A stretch of 64,000 nucleotides of DNA from an uncultured Bacillota bacterium (GCA_947073765.1 CAMTMZ010000007.1:1-64000), one strand, 5' to 3'; positions 44,181 to 53,889 are shown, numbered from the stretch's first letter. Notes: generated by a model from the sequence alone, not told the origin. Numbers and translations are program-made.

Positions 44181-46295
44181 ATGCGCCGTATTTTTCAAAA
44201 CAGCATAGCGCTTCTTGTGGTGGTCATTGTCCTGTTCCTGATTGTCCCCCTGCCCCCTGCGCTGTTGGATATTCTGATCATTATCAACATCTCTTTGTCC
44301 ATTGTGATCCTGATGGTCACCATGACCATTTCTGAGGCGCTGGAGTTTTCTATTTTCCCCTCTTTGCTGTTGATTACTACCCTGTTCCGTTTGGGACTCA
44401 ATGTGTCTACTACGCGCTCCATCCTGGACTACAAGGGCGGCGATATTGGCACGGCGGTTATCCGGACCTTTGGCCAGATGATCACGCAGGGAAATATTGT
44501 GCTGGGCATCATCATTTTCTTCATCATCGTGCTGGTGCAGTTTATCGTTATTACCAAGGGCGCGGAACGTGTGGCTGAGGTAGCCGCCAGGTTTACCCTG
44601 GACGCTATGCCCGGAAAACAGATGGCGATTGACGCGGACCTCTCCTCCGGGCTGATAAACGAGCAGCAGGCCCGGGAACGGCGGTATAAGATCCAGAAAG
44701 AGGCTGACTTTTACGGCGCTATGGACGGCGCTACCAAGATTGTCAAGGGCGACGCTATCATGTCCTTGATTATCACCGCCGTCAATTTGATTGGTGGTAT
44801 TATCATCGGATCTCTGAACGGCGTAGGCGATCTGGGAACTGTGGCGCAGACCTATTCGATTGCTACCATCGGTGACGGCTTGGTGTCCCAGCTCCCCGCC
44901 CTGATGATCTCCACAGCAACCGGCATGATTGTCACCCGGTCGGTGTCGGAAGGCAGCTTGAACACTGATGTGATTAAGCAGTTTGCCCGGCAGCCGCGGG
45001 CCATCCTGGCCGCGGGTGTGGTACTCCTGATTTTGGGCGCCATTCCTGGAACGCCCCATGCCCCGTTGCTGATCGTGGGCGCGGGACTGGCTGTTCTGGG
45101 CTTTATGATGAGCGGACAGCTGGACAGGCAGGAAGCTGCCGCGGCGCTCCCGCCGGAGGAACCGCTGGAAACTGATCTGACAGCGGCCCCTAGTGAAACA
45201 GACTACTATAAGGATATCAACAATGTATATGGACTGCTCACCGTGGACCCCATTGAGATGGAGTTTGGCTACAGTCTGATCCCCTTAGTGGATGAGAGCA
45301 GCGGAGGCAAACTGATTAGCCGCATTGTTATCTTCCGCCGCCAGTACGCCCAGGACATGGGATTTGTGATTCCCTCTATCCGTCTGCATGACTCTTCTGC
45401 CCTGGGGACTAACCAGTATGTGGTGAAGATCAAGGGGGAGGAAGTGGCCCGAGGCGAGATTCTGGTGGACTATTATCTGGCCTTGGAGCCTGTCAACCCG
45501 GCTGGAGAAATTGATGGCATTGAGACCATCGAACCTGCCTATGGCATCCCCTCCCGTTGGATTCTGCCGGAGAACAAGGAGATGGCAGAAATTTACGGCT
45601 ATACCGTTATTGACCCCCTGTCTGTGATGCAGACCCACCTGAGTGAGGTGGTCCGCCGCCACGCCTATGAACTGCTGGGCCGTGCGGAGGTGATCCAGCT
45701 GGTGGAGAATCTGAAGAAGACGTCCCCTGAGCTGGTAGATGAGGCGATCCCCAATATGCTCTCTTACGCCAATCTGGAGCGAATCCTGAAAAATCTCCTG
45801 AAAGAGGGAGTTCCCATTCGAGATCTGGCTACCATTTTGGAAACTGCGGTGGATTCCCTGATGAACACCAAGGATATGGATATGGTGTGTGAGAACATCC
45901 GTGTAGCGCTCAGCCGCACCATTACCCGCCGCTTCTGTGAGCATGGACAGCTCAGGGTGGTGACGTTGGATGCCGAGGTGGAGAAGCGGGTGATCAGCTC
46001 CCTGAGCAAGAATGAGCAGGGCATTTACCTGGCCATGGGTCCTGACCTGATGCAGAGCATTGTCACTCAATTGGCCGACTACCTAAAGAAGTTCAGCGAT
46101 TTGTCCCAGACCCCTATTATTTTGACCAGTCAGGTGATTCGGGTCTATTTGAGCCGGATGCTGTCTCAGTTCTATCCCAGCGTCTATGTGCTTTCCTTTA
46201 ATGAAATTACCAGCGACGTGCAGATTCAGTCCTTGGGTAACATCACCCTGGACAAGGCCCAGGCCCGGCCTGAGCGAAAGGCGGCAGCGGTATGA
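44181..46295 (+). CDS. flhA: Flagellar export protein FlhA
   Basis: Export gate protein of 704 residues with an eight-helix N-terminal part (about 1-320) and a soluble C-terminal domain that docks chaperone-substrate complexes. Typical segments include [19 protein letters not shown] and the [14 protein letters not shown] loop. Its end overlaps the start of fliA (ATGA-type), so flhF and flhG, which often lie between, are missing here. Confidence 0.97.
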   Translation: MRRIFQNSIALLVVVIVLFLIVPLPPALLDILIIINISLSIVILMVTMTISEALEFSIFPSLLLITTLFRLGLNVSTTRSILDYKGGDIGTAVIRTFGQMITQGNIVLGIIIFFIIVLVQFIVITKGAERVAEVAARFTLDAMPGKQMAIDADLSSGLINEQQARERRYKIQKEADFYGAMDGATKIVKGDAIMSLIITAVNLIGGIIIGSLNGVGDLGTVAQTYSIATIGDGLVSQLPALMISTATGMIVTRSVSEGSLNTDVIKQFARQPRAILAAGVVLLILGAIPGTPHAPLLIVGAGLAVLGFMMSGQLDRQEAAAALPPEEPLETDLTAAPSETDYYKDINNVYGLLTVDPIEMEFGYSLIPLVDESSGGKLISRIVIFRRQYAQDMGFVIPSIRLHDSSALGTNQYVVKIKGEEVARGEILVDYYLALEPVNPAGEIDGIETIEPAYGIPSRWILPENKEMAEIYGYTVIDPLSVMQTHLSEVVRRHAYELLGRAEVIQLVENLKKTSPELVDEAIPNMLSYANLERILKNLLKEGVPIRDLATILETAVDSLMNTKDMDMVCENIRVALSRTITRRFCEHGQLRVVTLDAEVEKRVISSLSKNEQGIYLAMGPDLMQSIVTQLADYLKKFSDLSQTPIILTSQVIRVYLSRMLSQFYPSVYVLSFNEITSDVQIQSLGNITLDKAQARPERKAAAV

Positions 46296-47116
46296 GCGGC
46301 GGCGGAGCCCTTCTCTCCGGACAGGAAAAATTGACCTGGAGCCAAGAGGAGCTGGACGCGCTGACTACCGAGGAGCTTTTTCAGGCCTATAAGCATACCG
46401 GAAACGAGGAGCTGAAGTGGCCTCTGGTGATGCGCTACATGGGGCTGGTAAAGGCCATCGCTCTCCAGGTGCGGGGGGTGTACAGCAGCTTTGCTCAGGT
46501 AGATGATATTGTCAACGAGGGATTGCTCACTTTGGCCGGAGCGGTAGACAAATTTGATCCGGATAAGGGCATTAAATTTGAGACATACGTCTCCAAGCGT
46601 ATTCGGGGGGCGGTAATCGATTTGGCCCGGCGGCAGGACTGGGTGCCTCGAAGTGTGCGGCGTAAGGCCCGGGATATCGACCAGGCCAGCAGTGAGTTGT
46701 TTTCAGAGCTGGGCCGTTACCCCACTGACCAGGAGATGGCCCGCCGGCTGGGAGTGACACAGGACCAATATCAGGAGGATTTGGCTAACTCCTCCATGTG
46801 CAATGTGCTCTCTCTGGACGCTCTGTTTGAGGACCGGGAGCAGAGCGGCGGCGCGGAGGTGCCTGATGGCGGGTTGGATAGCCGCCCGGAAGATTCCATG
46901 CTCCGGCAGGAGCTGCTGGAAACCCTGACAAAGGCAATTGAATCCCTGCGGGAAAATGAACAAACCGTAATATCGCTTTATTACCACAAAAACCTCAGCA
47001 TGAAGGAAATTGCTCAGGTGATGGAGGTCAGCGAGCCTCGTATCTCGCAGCTCCACTCCCGGGCAATCCAGAAGCTGAAGCTATATATGAATCAGTATAT
47101 GACCGGCGGAAAATAA
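46292..47116 (+). CDS. fliA: Flagellar sigma factor SigD/FliA
   Basis: Sigma factor of 274 residues for late flagellar and chemotaxis genes. Region 2 has [19 protein letters not shown] and the [20 protein letters not shown] segment. Region 4 is [20 protein letters not shown]. It overlaps flhA by 4 bases. FlgM (18739) is its expected anti-sigma factor. The likely target site GCCGATAA is perfect upstream of fliD. Confidence 0.94.
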   Translation: MSGGGALLSGQEKLTWSQEELDALTTEELFQAYKHTGNEELKWPLVMRYMGLVKAIALQVRGVYSSFAQVDDIVNEGLLTLAGAVDKFDPDKGIKFETYVSKRIRGAVIDLARRQDWVPRSVRRKARDIDQASSELFSELGRYPTDQEMARRLGVTQDQYQEDLANSSMCNVLSLDALFEDREQSGGAEVPDGGLDSRPEDSMLRQELLETLTKAIESLRENEQTVISLYYHKNLSMKEIAQVMEVSEPRISQLHSRAIQKLKLYMNQYMTGGK

Positions 47117-47144
47117 ACCGCCCGAATGAGAGGAGTCTTGCGCT

Positions 47145-47900
47145 ATGATGAAGGGCTTTTACAACCTGACCTCCGGGATGCTGTCTCAGGGACGCAGGTT
47201 GGATGTGGTGGCCAACAACATGACCAACGTTGCCACCGCGGGCTATAAGGCTGAACACTACACCGATCGAACCTTTGATGAGGTGATGGCTGTCCGCATT
47301 GGCAACAAGGACAAGTCGGTGTATCAGGAACTGCCCACTTATCAGGCGCATATTCTGGCGCCAGATCAATTGTATACTGACTTTAGTCAGAGCTCTTTTG
47401 AGGAGACACGGCTGCCTCTGGATTTTGCGATTCAGGGTGAGGGCTTTTTTGCCATTCAGACTGTAGATGGAGTGGCGTACACCCGGGCGGGGAGCTTTAC
47501 TTTGGACAATGAAGGTTATCTGTGCTTGTCTGAGCTGGGCCGGGTGCTGGACCGGGAGGGTAACCTGATTCAGCTTCCTACCGATAAGCTGGAGGCGGAC
47601 CAGCAGGGAAACCTGTTTACAGAAAATGAAGAATATCTGGCCTCTCTGGGTGTATTCATGTTTGAGGATAACGACGCTCTGGTACGCACCCCGTATGGTC
47701 TGTTTATGGGAGAGGGCGCCCAGATCAATGAGGCGGCGGTGATTCGTCAAAAATGGGTGGAGCGGTCCAATGTGAACCTGGTTAAGGAGATGGTGAACAT
47801 GATGACGACCCAGCGGGCCCTCCAGAGCGCCGCGCAGATGAGCAAAATCTACGACCAAGTGATTACCCGGGCCGTCAATGATATCGGCCGGCTGCAGTAA
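47145..47900 (+). CDS. Flagellar hook-basal body protein (FlhO/FlgF-like)
   Basis: Rod-type protein of 251 residues. It has the N-terminal motif DVVANNMTNVATAGYK and C-terminal NLVKEMVNMMTTQRALQSAAQ found in distal rod proteins. It is the first of a pair; in Bacillus the equivalent flhO-flhP pair forms the distal rod. GAGAGGAG precedes the ATG. Confidence 0.88.
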   Translation: MMKGFYNLTSGMLSQGRRLDVVANNMTNVATAGYKAEHYTDRTFDEVMAVRIGNKDKSVYQELPTYQAHILAPDQLYTDFSQSSFEETRLPLDFAIQGEGFFAIQTVDGVAYTRAGSFTLDNEGYLCLSELGRVLDREGNLIQLPTDKLEADQQGNLFTENEEYLASLGVFMFEDNDALVRTPYGLFMGEGAQINEAAVIRQKWVERSNVNLVKEMVNMMTTQRALQSAAQMSKIYDQVITRAVNDIGRLQ

Positions 47901-47934
47901 GGGCTGCTCAGAGAAAGTGAGGCGTGAGTAAGTT

Positions 47935-48714
47935 ATGAATATGTCCTTCTATACAGGTGCTGTGGGAGCTTACCAGCAGAACCAGCGCATGAATGTCCAG
48001 GCCAATAATATCGCGAACGTGAACAATTACGGTTTTCGGGCGGAGCGGGCTACCTTTCACCACCTGATGTATGGTAATGTGACGGGGATTGACGAAGAGC
48101 AGCTGCCCAAGGGTACCGGCACCAAAATGGTGAAGGCCAGCGTAGACTATGAGAGCCGCGGTTACCAGGAGACTGGACGCACATTTGACTTTGCCATTGC
48201 GGGCAGCGGCTTCTTTGCCCTGTTTGACCCCTCCAGTCAGGAGATTTCATTTACTCGGGATGGGGCTTTTATGATGGCTCGGTTTGAGGTTCCGCCTCCG
48301 GAGGACGCCGAGCCGGAGATTGATCCGGACACCGGTGAGGAGCTTCCCCTTGAGAATACAGTGGAGTGGCGCCTGTCTGATAATGAAGGACGCTGTGTTT
48401 TGGATCCAGACGGCAACTTTATTGTTATTGATCCGGAGAATCGACAGGCTGACTTGAATATCGGTGTTTTTGACTATCGCATCTACGACGGTATGGTCCA
48501 CGCCGACAGCGGCCGATTCCTGCCGACCGAAAAAAATGGAGACCTGTATCTGGGCACGGGCGAGGTGAAGCGGGGATATTTAGAGATGTCCAACGTGGAT
48601 CTGGCTCAGGAGCTGGTGAAGGTGATCGAGTCTCAGCGGGCTTATAGCTATGCGCTTAAGATGGTGCAGACCACAGACGAGATCGAGCAGACCATCAATG
48701 GTCTGCCCAACTAA
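47935..48714 (+). CDS. Flagellar hook-basal body protein (FlhP/FlgG-like)
   Basis: Rod-type protein of 259 residues, with MNVQANNIANVNNYGFRAERA at the start (longer than the cited motif) and SNVDLAQELVKVIESQRAYSY near the end. It is the partner of the preceding rod gene. A Glu/Pro-rich insert (about 118-145) is unusual for the family. GTGAGG precedes ATG 47935. Confidence 0.88.
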   Translation: MNMSFYTGAVGAYQQNQRMNVQANNIANVNNYGFRAERATFHHLMYGNVTGIDEEQLPKGTGTKMVKASVDYESRGYQETGRTFDFAIAGSGFFALFDPSSQEISFTRDGAFMMARFEVPPPEDAEPEIDPDTGEELPLENTVEWRLSDNEGRCVLDPDGNFIVIDPENRQADLNIGVFDYRIYDGMVHADSGRFLPTEKNGDLYLGTGEVKRGYLEMSNVDLAQELVKVIESQRAYSYALKMVQTTDEIEQTINGLPN

Positions 48715-48737
48715 CAGGAAAGAAGGGAAGCTGGGGT

Positions 48738-49361
48738 ATGATAAAGAATTATGATCAGTTGACCTCCATGGAGATCGATACCCTGCGAGAAATCGGCAGC
48801 ATCGGTACCGGAAACGCGGCGACAGCGCTGTCCCAGATGCTGGGCAAAGAAGTGCGCATTACCATGCCGGAGGTGCGCATTATGGGCTACAACGAGGCCA
48901 TTGAGTGGATTGGAGGGCCGGAGGCCGTTACCGCTGGTGTGTTGGTGAAGATGGTCGGTGATGTGGGCGGCATTATGTTGTCTGTGCAGAAGCTGGAACT
49001 GGTCAACTTTATCCTGGAAACCATGCTGGGCCAGGGAATCCAGAGCTACGAGGACCTGGAGGAGCTGCAGCAGTCCGCCCTGATTGAGATCGGCAATATT
49101 ATGATTTCCGCCTTTGTTACTGCCCTGTCTGGCCTGGCCGGTATCGATATCAGTCTGACAGTGCCCGCTTTCGCGGTGGACATGCAGGGCGCTATTCTGG
49201 CCGTGCCCATGGCCGAGTATGGCGGCATGTCGGACTATCTGATGACCATTGGCGGCAATTTTGTCTGCAACGGCCAAGAGATTCCCAGCCACCTTATGCT
49301 GTCCCCCGACCTGCGCTCTTTAGATTTCTTGATGAGGAAGCTGGGCGTTAGCGATGGCTGA
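48738..49361 (+). CDS. cheC: CheY-P phosphatase CheC
   Basis: CheC of 207 residues, which removes phosphate from CheY-P and is activated by CheD. Site 1 reads E18-I-G-S21, where the usual Asn is Ser, so it may be inactive. Site 2 reads E117-I-G-N120 and is intact. In Bacillus CheC the second site is the more active one. It overlaps cheD by 8 bases. The start has AGAAGGGAAG upstream. Confidence 0.9.
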   Translation: MIKNYDQLTSMEIDTLREIGSIGTGNAATALSQMLGKEVRITMPEVRIMGYNEAIEWIGGPEAVTAGVLVKMVGDVGGIMLSVQKLELVNFILETMLGQGIQSYEDLEELQQSALIEIGNIMISAFVTALSGLAGIDISLTVPAFAVDMQGAILAVPMAEYGGMSDYLMTIGGNFVCNGQEIPSHLMLSPDLRSLDFLMRKLGVSDG

Positions 49362-49839
49362 TCAGAGACTGACAGTAGGAATTGCTGACATGAAGATGCT
49401 CCAGGGGGAGGGCATCCTGGTGACTTACGCGTTAGGCTCCTGTATCGGTCTTTGTTTTCATGATCCTAGGCTGCGAATGGGAGCATTGCTCCACATTATG
49501 CTGCCCCTGAATATGGAGGCTGGGAGGACACACCCGCTGAAGTACGCGGATACCGGCATTAGAGAGACACTGAGACAAATGGAGGCCAAGGGGGCCTCCC
49601 GCAGCCGGATGACAGTGAAGATCGCTGGCGGCGCCAAGATGTTTGAGGTTACCGGAGGCAGCGGATTAGGCAATATAGGGCAGCGGAATATCGAAAGTGT
49701 TCACGCTGTTCTCAAACGGGAAAATATCCGTCTGCTGGCGGAAGAGGTGGGAGGCAAGGTAGCCAGAACCCTGCTCTTTGATGTAGTCAGCGGCCAGGGC
49801 TGTATCCGGTCCTATGGACAGAAAGATATTATATTTTAG
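49354..49839 (+). CDS. cheD: Chemoreceptor glutamine deamidase CheD
   Basis: Deamidase of 161 residues acting on chemoreceptors, and partner of CheC. Catalytic Cys30 in ALGSCIGLCFHD and His47 in ALLHIMLP are intact. The MTVKIAGGAKMFEV segment supplies the third catalytic residue. Overlaps the end of cheC. Confidence 0.95.
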   Translation: MADQRLTVGIADMKMLQGEGILVTYALGSCIGLCFHDPRLRMGALLHIMLPLNMEAGRTHPLKYADTGIRETLRQMEAKGASRSRMTVKIAGGAKMFEVTGGSGLGNIGQRNIESVHAVLKRENIRLLAEEVGGKVARTLLFDVVSGQGCIRSYGQKDIIF

Positions 49840-49890
49840 CATCCAGCGCGCCGGGTAGCGCTATCCTAAATAGAGTAAGGAGTGTCAAAA

Positions 49891-50814
49891 ATGGCGGAGG
49901 TACATAACAGCGGCATCCTTTTGGAGTCCGGCACCAACGAAATAGAGATTATGGAGTTTACCATCGACGGAAATTTGTATGGCATCAATGTAGCCAAGGT
50001 GCGGGAGATCATTTTGTCCGCGCCGGTTAAGGCCATGCCTCACGCCCACGCGGCGGTGGAGGGTATCTTTAAGCCCCGCGATGTTGTAATTACCGTGGTC
50101 GATTTACCCGGCTATCTGGGCGTGAACAAGGAAAAGGGTCCGAAGGACCTGTTTATCATTACCAACTTTAACAAGATGTTTATCGCTTTTCGGGTACACA
50201 CTGTGGTGGGTATCAGCCGCATATCATGGACGGACATTCATAAGCCGGATAAGACAGTGTCCGGCGGCTCTGAAGGGGTGGCTACCGGTATCGCCCAGTG
50301 CGGCGAGGATTTGGTGACGATTCTGGACTTTGAGCGCATCGTGGCGGAAATTGCCCCTGAGACCACAATTCAAATGGATGAGATTGACCAGATGGGCCCC
50401 CGTATCCACAGAAATGAGCCCATTTGGATTGCGGAGGATTCTATCCTCCTGTCCAAGATGATTGAGGACTGTCTGCGCAAGGCGGGGTATGCCAATCTCC
50501 GGATGTTCCCCAACGGCCGGGAGATGTGGGAGGCGTTAAATGCCCTGCCCGAGGGGGGCGACATTTTCAAGAAGGTGGCGCTGATTATCACCGACATTGA
50601 GATGCCTCAGATGGATGGACACCGGTTAACCAAGCTGGTGAAAAGTTCTCCGCGGTTCCAGCCAATTCCTCTGATTATTTTCTCCTCTCTGATCAGTGAG
50701 GAAATGCGTATCAAGGGCCGGCAGCTGGGAGCGGATGAACAGATGAGCAAGCCGGAGATTGGCCATCTGGTGGACGTGATGGACCATCTGCTGGAAGAAA
50801 GAAAGGGGAAGTAA
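49891..50814 (+). CDS. cheV: Chemotaxis adaptor CheV (CheW-REC fusion)
   Basis: Protein of 307 residues. A CheW-like domain (about 20-170) is followed by a receiver domain (about 180-305) with the phosphoacceptor Asp in LIITDIEMPQMDG. CheV couples receptors to CheA with feedback through phosphorylation. No cheA, cheW, cheB or cheR lies in the window. The ATG at 49891 has AAGGAGTG upstream; the frame is open to a GTG at 49882. Confidence 0.93.
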   Translation: MAEVHNSGILLESGTNEIEIMEFTIDGNLYGINVAKVREIILSAPVKAMPHAHAAVEGIFKPRDVVITVVDLPGYLGVNKEKGPKDLFIITNFNKMFIAFRVHTVVGISRISWTDIHKPDKTVSGGSEGVATGIAQCGEDLVTILDFERIVAEIAPETTIQMDEIDQMGPRIHRNEPIWIAEDSILLSKMIEDCLRKAGYANLRMFPNGREMWEALNALPEGGDIFKKVALIITDIEMPQMDGHRLTKLVKSSPRFQPIPLIIFSSLISEEMRIKGRQLGADEQMSKPEIGHLVDVMDHLLEERKGK

Positions 50815-52091
50815 TGGGGGCCGCAATGACAAACAGTAAATATATAGTCCGTAAACCTATCAAAGATATGATGGGCAAGATGATCGGCTACGAAATACAA
50901 TATTATGGTGATAGTCAGGCGTATGCCTCGGAGGAGTCCGGTAATGATTTTGCCGCCGCTGACACCATCTATAGCATGCTGCTTCAAAATACGGATAAAG
51001 TGCTGAAAGGTTCGTTGAATTTTATGACCTTCACCACCAATTTGTTAATGAAGCAGACCCCCAAGCTATTTGACCCCAATGATCTGGTGATTCAGGTGGG
51101 GGAGGATGTGATTATTCACCCCTTGGCCATGCGGTTTGTGGAGCGGTACTCGAAAGAGGGTTACAAGCTGGCAGTAAACGATTTTCAGTTTTCTCCCCGC
51201 TACTTCTCCATTATTGACAAATTTGATTACATTAAGATTAATTTTCAGACAGTGGCTGACTCCAGCATCCGCAACATTGTAGATTTGGCCCATAGTATGA
51301 AGAAAAAGTGTATTGCTACTGGTATTGATGATGAGGACCTGTATCAGAAGGCATTTATTATGGAAGTGGATGCCATGGAAGGCCGATGGGTGGCAGAAAA
51401 GCTGTTTACCACCGTTCACTCCAGCAGCTATCTGCAGAGCAACTTTTTCCGCTTGATGGTGGCAATTAACCGCGATGATCCGGATGTAAACGAGATTGAG
51501 CAGATTATTTCTATGGACGCGGTTCTGACATACAGTCTGCTGAAAATCGTCAATTCCAGTTACTTTGCTCTGCGCAACCAGGCTGCGGATGTGCACCAGG
51601 CCATTGTGGTCATGGGTCTGGGCCAGCTGCGCCAGTGGATTTACTTGCTGGGTACAGGAAACGGGGAAGCTGGTCCCGATGCCAGCCAGGAGGAGTTCCT
51701 GAAGCTGTCCTTCCTGCGTGCCAGCTTCTGCAGTGAGCTGATTAAGCTGGCCAAAAACATGCCGATCTCCCGAAACGACGCCTATTTAATGGGGATGTTC
51801 TCGACTCTGAACTATCTCATTGTGGCCCCGATGGAGGATATTCTGGCCGACCTTCCCATTTCCGTCGAGGTAAAGGAGGCGTTGCTCAACCACAGTGGGC
51901 GCTGCGGTATTCTGTATGACCTTGTGCTGAGCTATGAGCGGGCGGATTGGGCCGCTATCGGCAATTTGGCGGATACGCTGGAGATTCCTGTTAACTTGCT
52001 GACCAATACCTATTTCCAGTGCCTGGGTGAGGTGAACAGTGTCTGGAAACAGTTAATGGAGGCCGGTGAGCACATCGGAACCGCTCCTTAA
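50814..52091 (+). CDS. EAL-like/HDOD-domain protein (YuxH-type)
   Basis: Protein of 425 residues. An EAL-type N-terminal half (about 1-200) looks degenerate: the ExL motif is replaced and the GIDDEDLYQKAF segment resembles other YuxH proteins. The HDOD domain follows (about 205-390, MDAVLTYSLLKIVNSSYFAL). A role in c-di-GMP-type signalling without enzymatic activity is possible. The ATG overlaps the cheV stop. Last gene of the operon, before a 20-bp terminator hairpin. Confidence 0.82.
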   Translation: MGAAMTNSKYIVRKPIKDMMGKMIGYEIQYYGDSQAYASEESGNDFAAADTIYSMLLQNTDKVLKGSLNFMTFTTNLLMKQTPKLFDPNDLVIQVGEDVIIHPLAMRFVERYSKEGYKLAVNDFQFSPRYFSIIDKFDYIKINFQTVADSSIRNIVDLAHSMKKKCIATGIDDEDLYQKAFIMEVDAMEGRWVAEKLFTTVHSSSYLQSNFFRLMVAINRDDPDVNEIEQIISMDAVLTYSLLKIVNSSYFALRNQAADVHQAIVVMGLGQLRQWIYLLGTGNGEAGPDASQEEFLKLSFLRASFCSELIKLAKNMPISRNDAYLMGMFSTLNYLIVAPMEDILADLPISVEVKEALLNHSGRCGILYDLVLSYERADWAAIGNLADTLEIPVNLLTNTYFQCLGEVNSVWKQLMEAGEHIGTAP

Positions 52092-52134
52092 TATTAAAAG
52101 CAGCCCGGCCTTGTGGCCGGGCTGCTTTTAATAT
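52091..52134. terminator. Bidirectional intrinsic terminator of the fla/che operon
   Basis: A 20-bp perfect stem (52091-52110 with 52115-52134), loop TTGT. The stem's outer part is A/T-rich (A4 and T4), so it can end transcripts from both directions: the fla/che operon and the convergent ParA-ComFB pair, whose stop codon it overlaps. Confidence 0.95.
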
Positions 52135-52135
52135 G

Positions 52136-53086
52136 TCAGGGTTCTCTATTATGGTGGGGGTGGTCCATTACAGTTTTACAGGCACGGGTAAGCTGGGCGA
52201 AAATAGTGGAGTTGTATCGGCCCTCATAGACGGTGAGCATAGGAATACGGTCAATTTTAGAGAGCACCACATACTTTGGAACCAGATTGGTAAGGGTAAG
52301 GGCCTTAACGTCCGCCTCGCACTGTTTACAGGAACAAAGACCAAATTTTTTGATATATCGAGGGGCCTTTTCTTCTACCAGTGCCTGCATAACGTTAATA
52401 TAGGTAATATCCGGCTCGGCTTTTTCCTCAGGAGGTCTGGGAGCCGGCTTCTCCGGCTCCTGCGCAGGCTGTTCAGCGGGAGCGTTGGCGGCGGCGAGAA
52501 GCTTTTCGATGTCGTCCTGACTCATCTTGCCGCCGGAGGCGGCGGGAGGCGCGGGTGCAGGCTCCGGCTCCTGCGCAGGCTGTTCAGCGGGAGCGTTGGC
52601 GGCGGCGAGAAGCTTTTCAATGTCGTCCTGACTCATCTTGCCGCCAGAGGCGGCGGGAGGCGCAGGTGCGGGGTCCGCTTCCGGTGCGGGCTGTTCGGCG
52701 GGGGCGTTGTCGGCGAGAAGCTTTTCAATGTCGTCCTGGCTCATCTTGCCGCCGGAGGTTTCAAGAATTTTTGCCACAGAGGGCTGGTCCATAGAGGGCA
52801 CCTCCTCAATAACAGATGTTGTGGGCAGGTCAGATGGGAGTGAAGCGGCCTCATCCAGCTCCACTTCCAAGGCCTGCTGGATTTGCTGGGCCAAGCTGTC
52901 ATCATTAGCCTGGGCTACCTCCAGAATAGGGGGGAGGAGCGGACGGGAGACCGGGGCAGAGGGCGCCTGTTCGGCAACAGTTTCGTCACCGGCGGGGGCG
53001 CTCTCCTTAGAGGTGCCGGGAGCGGTGAGGAGGTTTAACACATGGGCAGTTTTACTGCCCTTTCCATTTTTTTTGCTTGCAGCCAT
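52136..53086 (-). CDS. ComFB-domain protein with three FliM/FliN-type motifs
   Basis: Protein of 316 residues. The N-terminal part (1-110) is low complexity. Three tandem repeats of 36-37 residues (starting at 112, 148 and 185) each begin GGKMSQDDIEKLLA and continue with an Ala/Pro/Glu linker. The motif matches the CheY/FlhG-binding peptide at the FliM start (SQSQIDALL). The C-terminal ComFB domain (about 226-310) has the Cys pattern CSCKQCEADVKAL, the VPKYVV segment and DHPHHN end. ComFB proteins have been reported as cyclic-dinucleotide receptors. No membrane helix. Lies 24 bases after parA, on the same strand. Confidence 0.8.
   Translation of the reverse strand: MAASKKNGKGSKTAHVLNLLTAPGTSKESAPAGDETVAEQAPSAPVSRPLLPPILEVAQANDDSLAQQIQQALEVELDEAASLPSDLPTTSVIEEVPSMDQPSVAKILETSGGKMSQDDIEKLLADNAPAEQPAPEADPAPAPPAASGGKMSQDDIEKLLAAANAPAEQPAQEPEPAPAPPAASGGKMSQDDIEKLLAAANAPAEQPAQEPEKPAPRPPEEKAEPDITYINVMQALVEEKAPRYIKKFGLCSCKQCEADVKALTLTNLVPKYVVLSKIDRIPMLTVYEGRYNSTIFAQLTRACKTVMDHPHHNREP
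52451..52753 (-). repeat. Tandem 108-111-bp coding repeats in the ComFB gene
   Basis: Two full units and one partial unit code for residues 112-147, 148-184 and 185-212. The DNA is nearly identical from unit to unit, including synonymous positions, so the copies are recent or kept alike by recombination. Confidence 0.85.
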
Positions 53087-53109
53087 GTAAACGGCTCCTT
53101 TCCAGAGTA

Positions 53110-53889
53110 TCAGGAGTTAGGGAAGATAGGATGATACATCCGAACAATCTCATTGATAAGCAGCCGGAAGTCCCGGGCCACTTTGGAATCCGGAGCATAG
53201 GATAATACGCTCTCACCATGGGCAGGAGCCTCGGCCACAGCGATGCCGGAGCGAATACGGGACTGGAATACCTTGGTGTCCAGCTGCTGGGCGATCTGTT
53301 CGGCCATGTCCAGCACCTCCCGGTTGAGGGTAAAGCGCTGATTGAATTTGTTGAGTACGATTCCCAACACCCGCAGACGGGAGTTGTAACAACGACGAAC
53401 GGTGTCTATGGTCTCGCGGATCTGGGACACGCCCAGCAGGCTGAGAATTTCCGGGGCCATGGGGATGATCAGACCGTCGGCGGCCACATAGGCATTTACC
53501 GTGAGCACATTGAGGGCAGGGGGAGTGTCGATAATGACGTAATCATAGTCCTCCTCCACCTCTGCCAGGCAGTTGCGCAGCAAAAACTCCCGGCCGGGCC
53601 GGTTGAACTCCAGCTCAGCGGCGGAAAGCAGGATATTGGAGGGCAGGACGTCTCCGCAGTCGGACTCGACTATGACATCACGGATACTCCGGGAGCCCTT
53701 AAGTACGTCGTAAACAGTGGCGCAGTTATCAATATCCAGTCCCAGACAGAAGCCCAAGCTGCCCTGGGGGTCCAGATCAACGCCCAGAACCCGGGCGCCC
53801 CGGCTGTGAAGACCGTCCATCAGAGCGCTGGACGTGGTAGTTTTGCCGACGCCGCCCTTCTGGTTGGTGATTGTGATGATAGCGGACAA
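53110..53889 (-). CDS. ParA-family ATPase (Soj/MinD/FlhG-like)
   Basis: ATPase of 259 residues. The deviant Walker A motif KGGVGKTT has the signature Lys11 and Lys16. Walker A' is VDLDPQG and Walker B VIIDTPPAL. It matches ParA more closely than FlhG. There is no ParB nor parS site nearby, so plasmid or chromosome partition is unlikely. It starts at TTG 53889 with GGGAGGAG upstream, and precedes the ComFB gene. Such ATPases position macromolecular complexes, such as flagella and chemosensory arrays. Confidence 0.85.
   Translation of the reverse strand: MSAIITITNQKGGVGKTTTSSALMDGLHSRGARVLGVDLDPQGSLGFCLGLDIDNCATVYDVLKGSRSIRDVIVESDCGDVLPSNILLSAAELEFNRPGREFLLRNCLAEVEEDYDYVIIDTPPALNVLTVNAYVAADGLIIPMAPEILSLLGVSQIRETIDTVRRCYNSRLRVLGIVLNKFNQRFTLNREVLDMAEQIAQQLDTKVFQSRIRSGIAVAEAPAHGESVLSYAPDSKVARDFRLLINEIVRMYHPIFPNS

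Noticed and set aside
52451..52753. Regular repeats that might be taken for a CRISPR array
   Set aside because: They keep the reading frame, are 108-111 bp long without unique spacers, and encode a protein repeat.
53110..53889. ParA as part of a chromosome or plasmid partition system
   Set aside because: No ParB gene and no parS-like palindrome is visible nearby; the context is flagellar.
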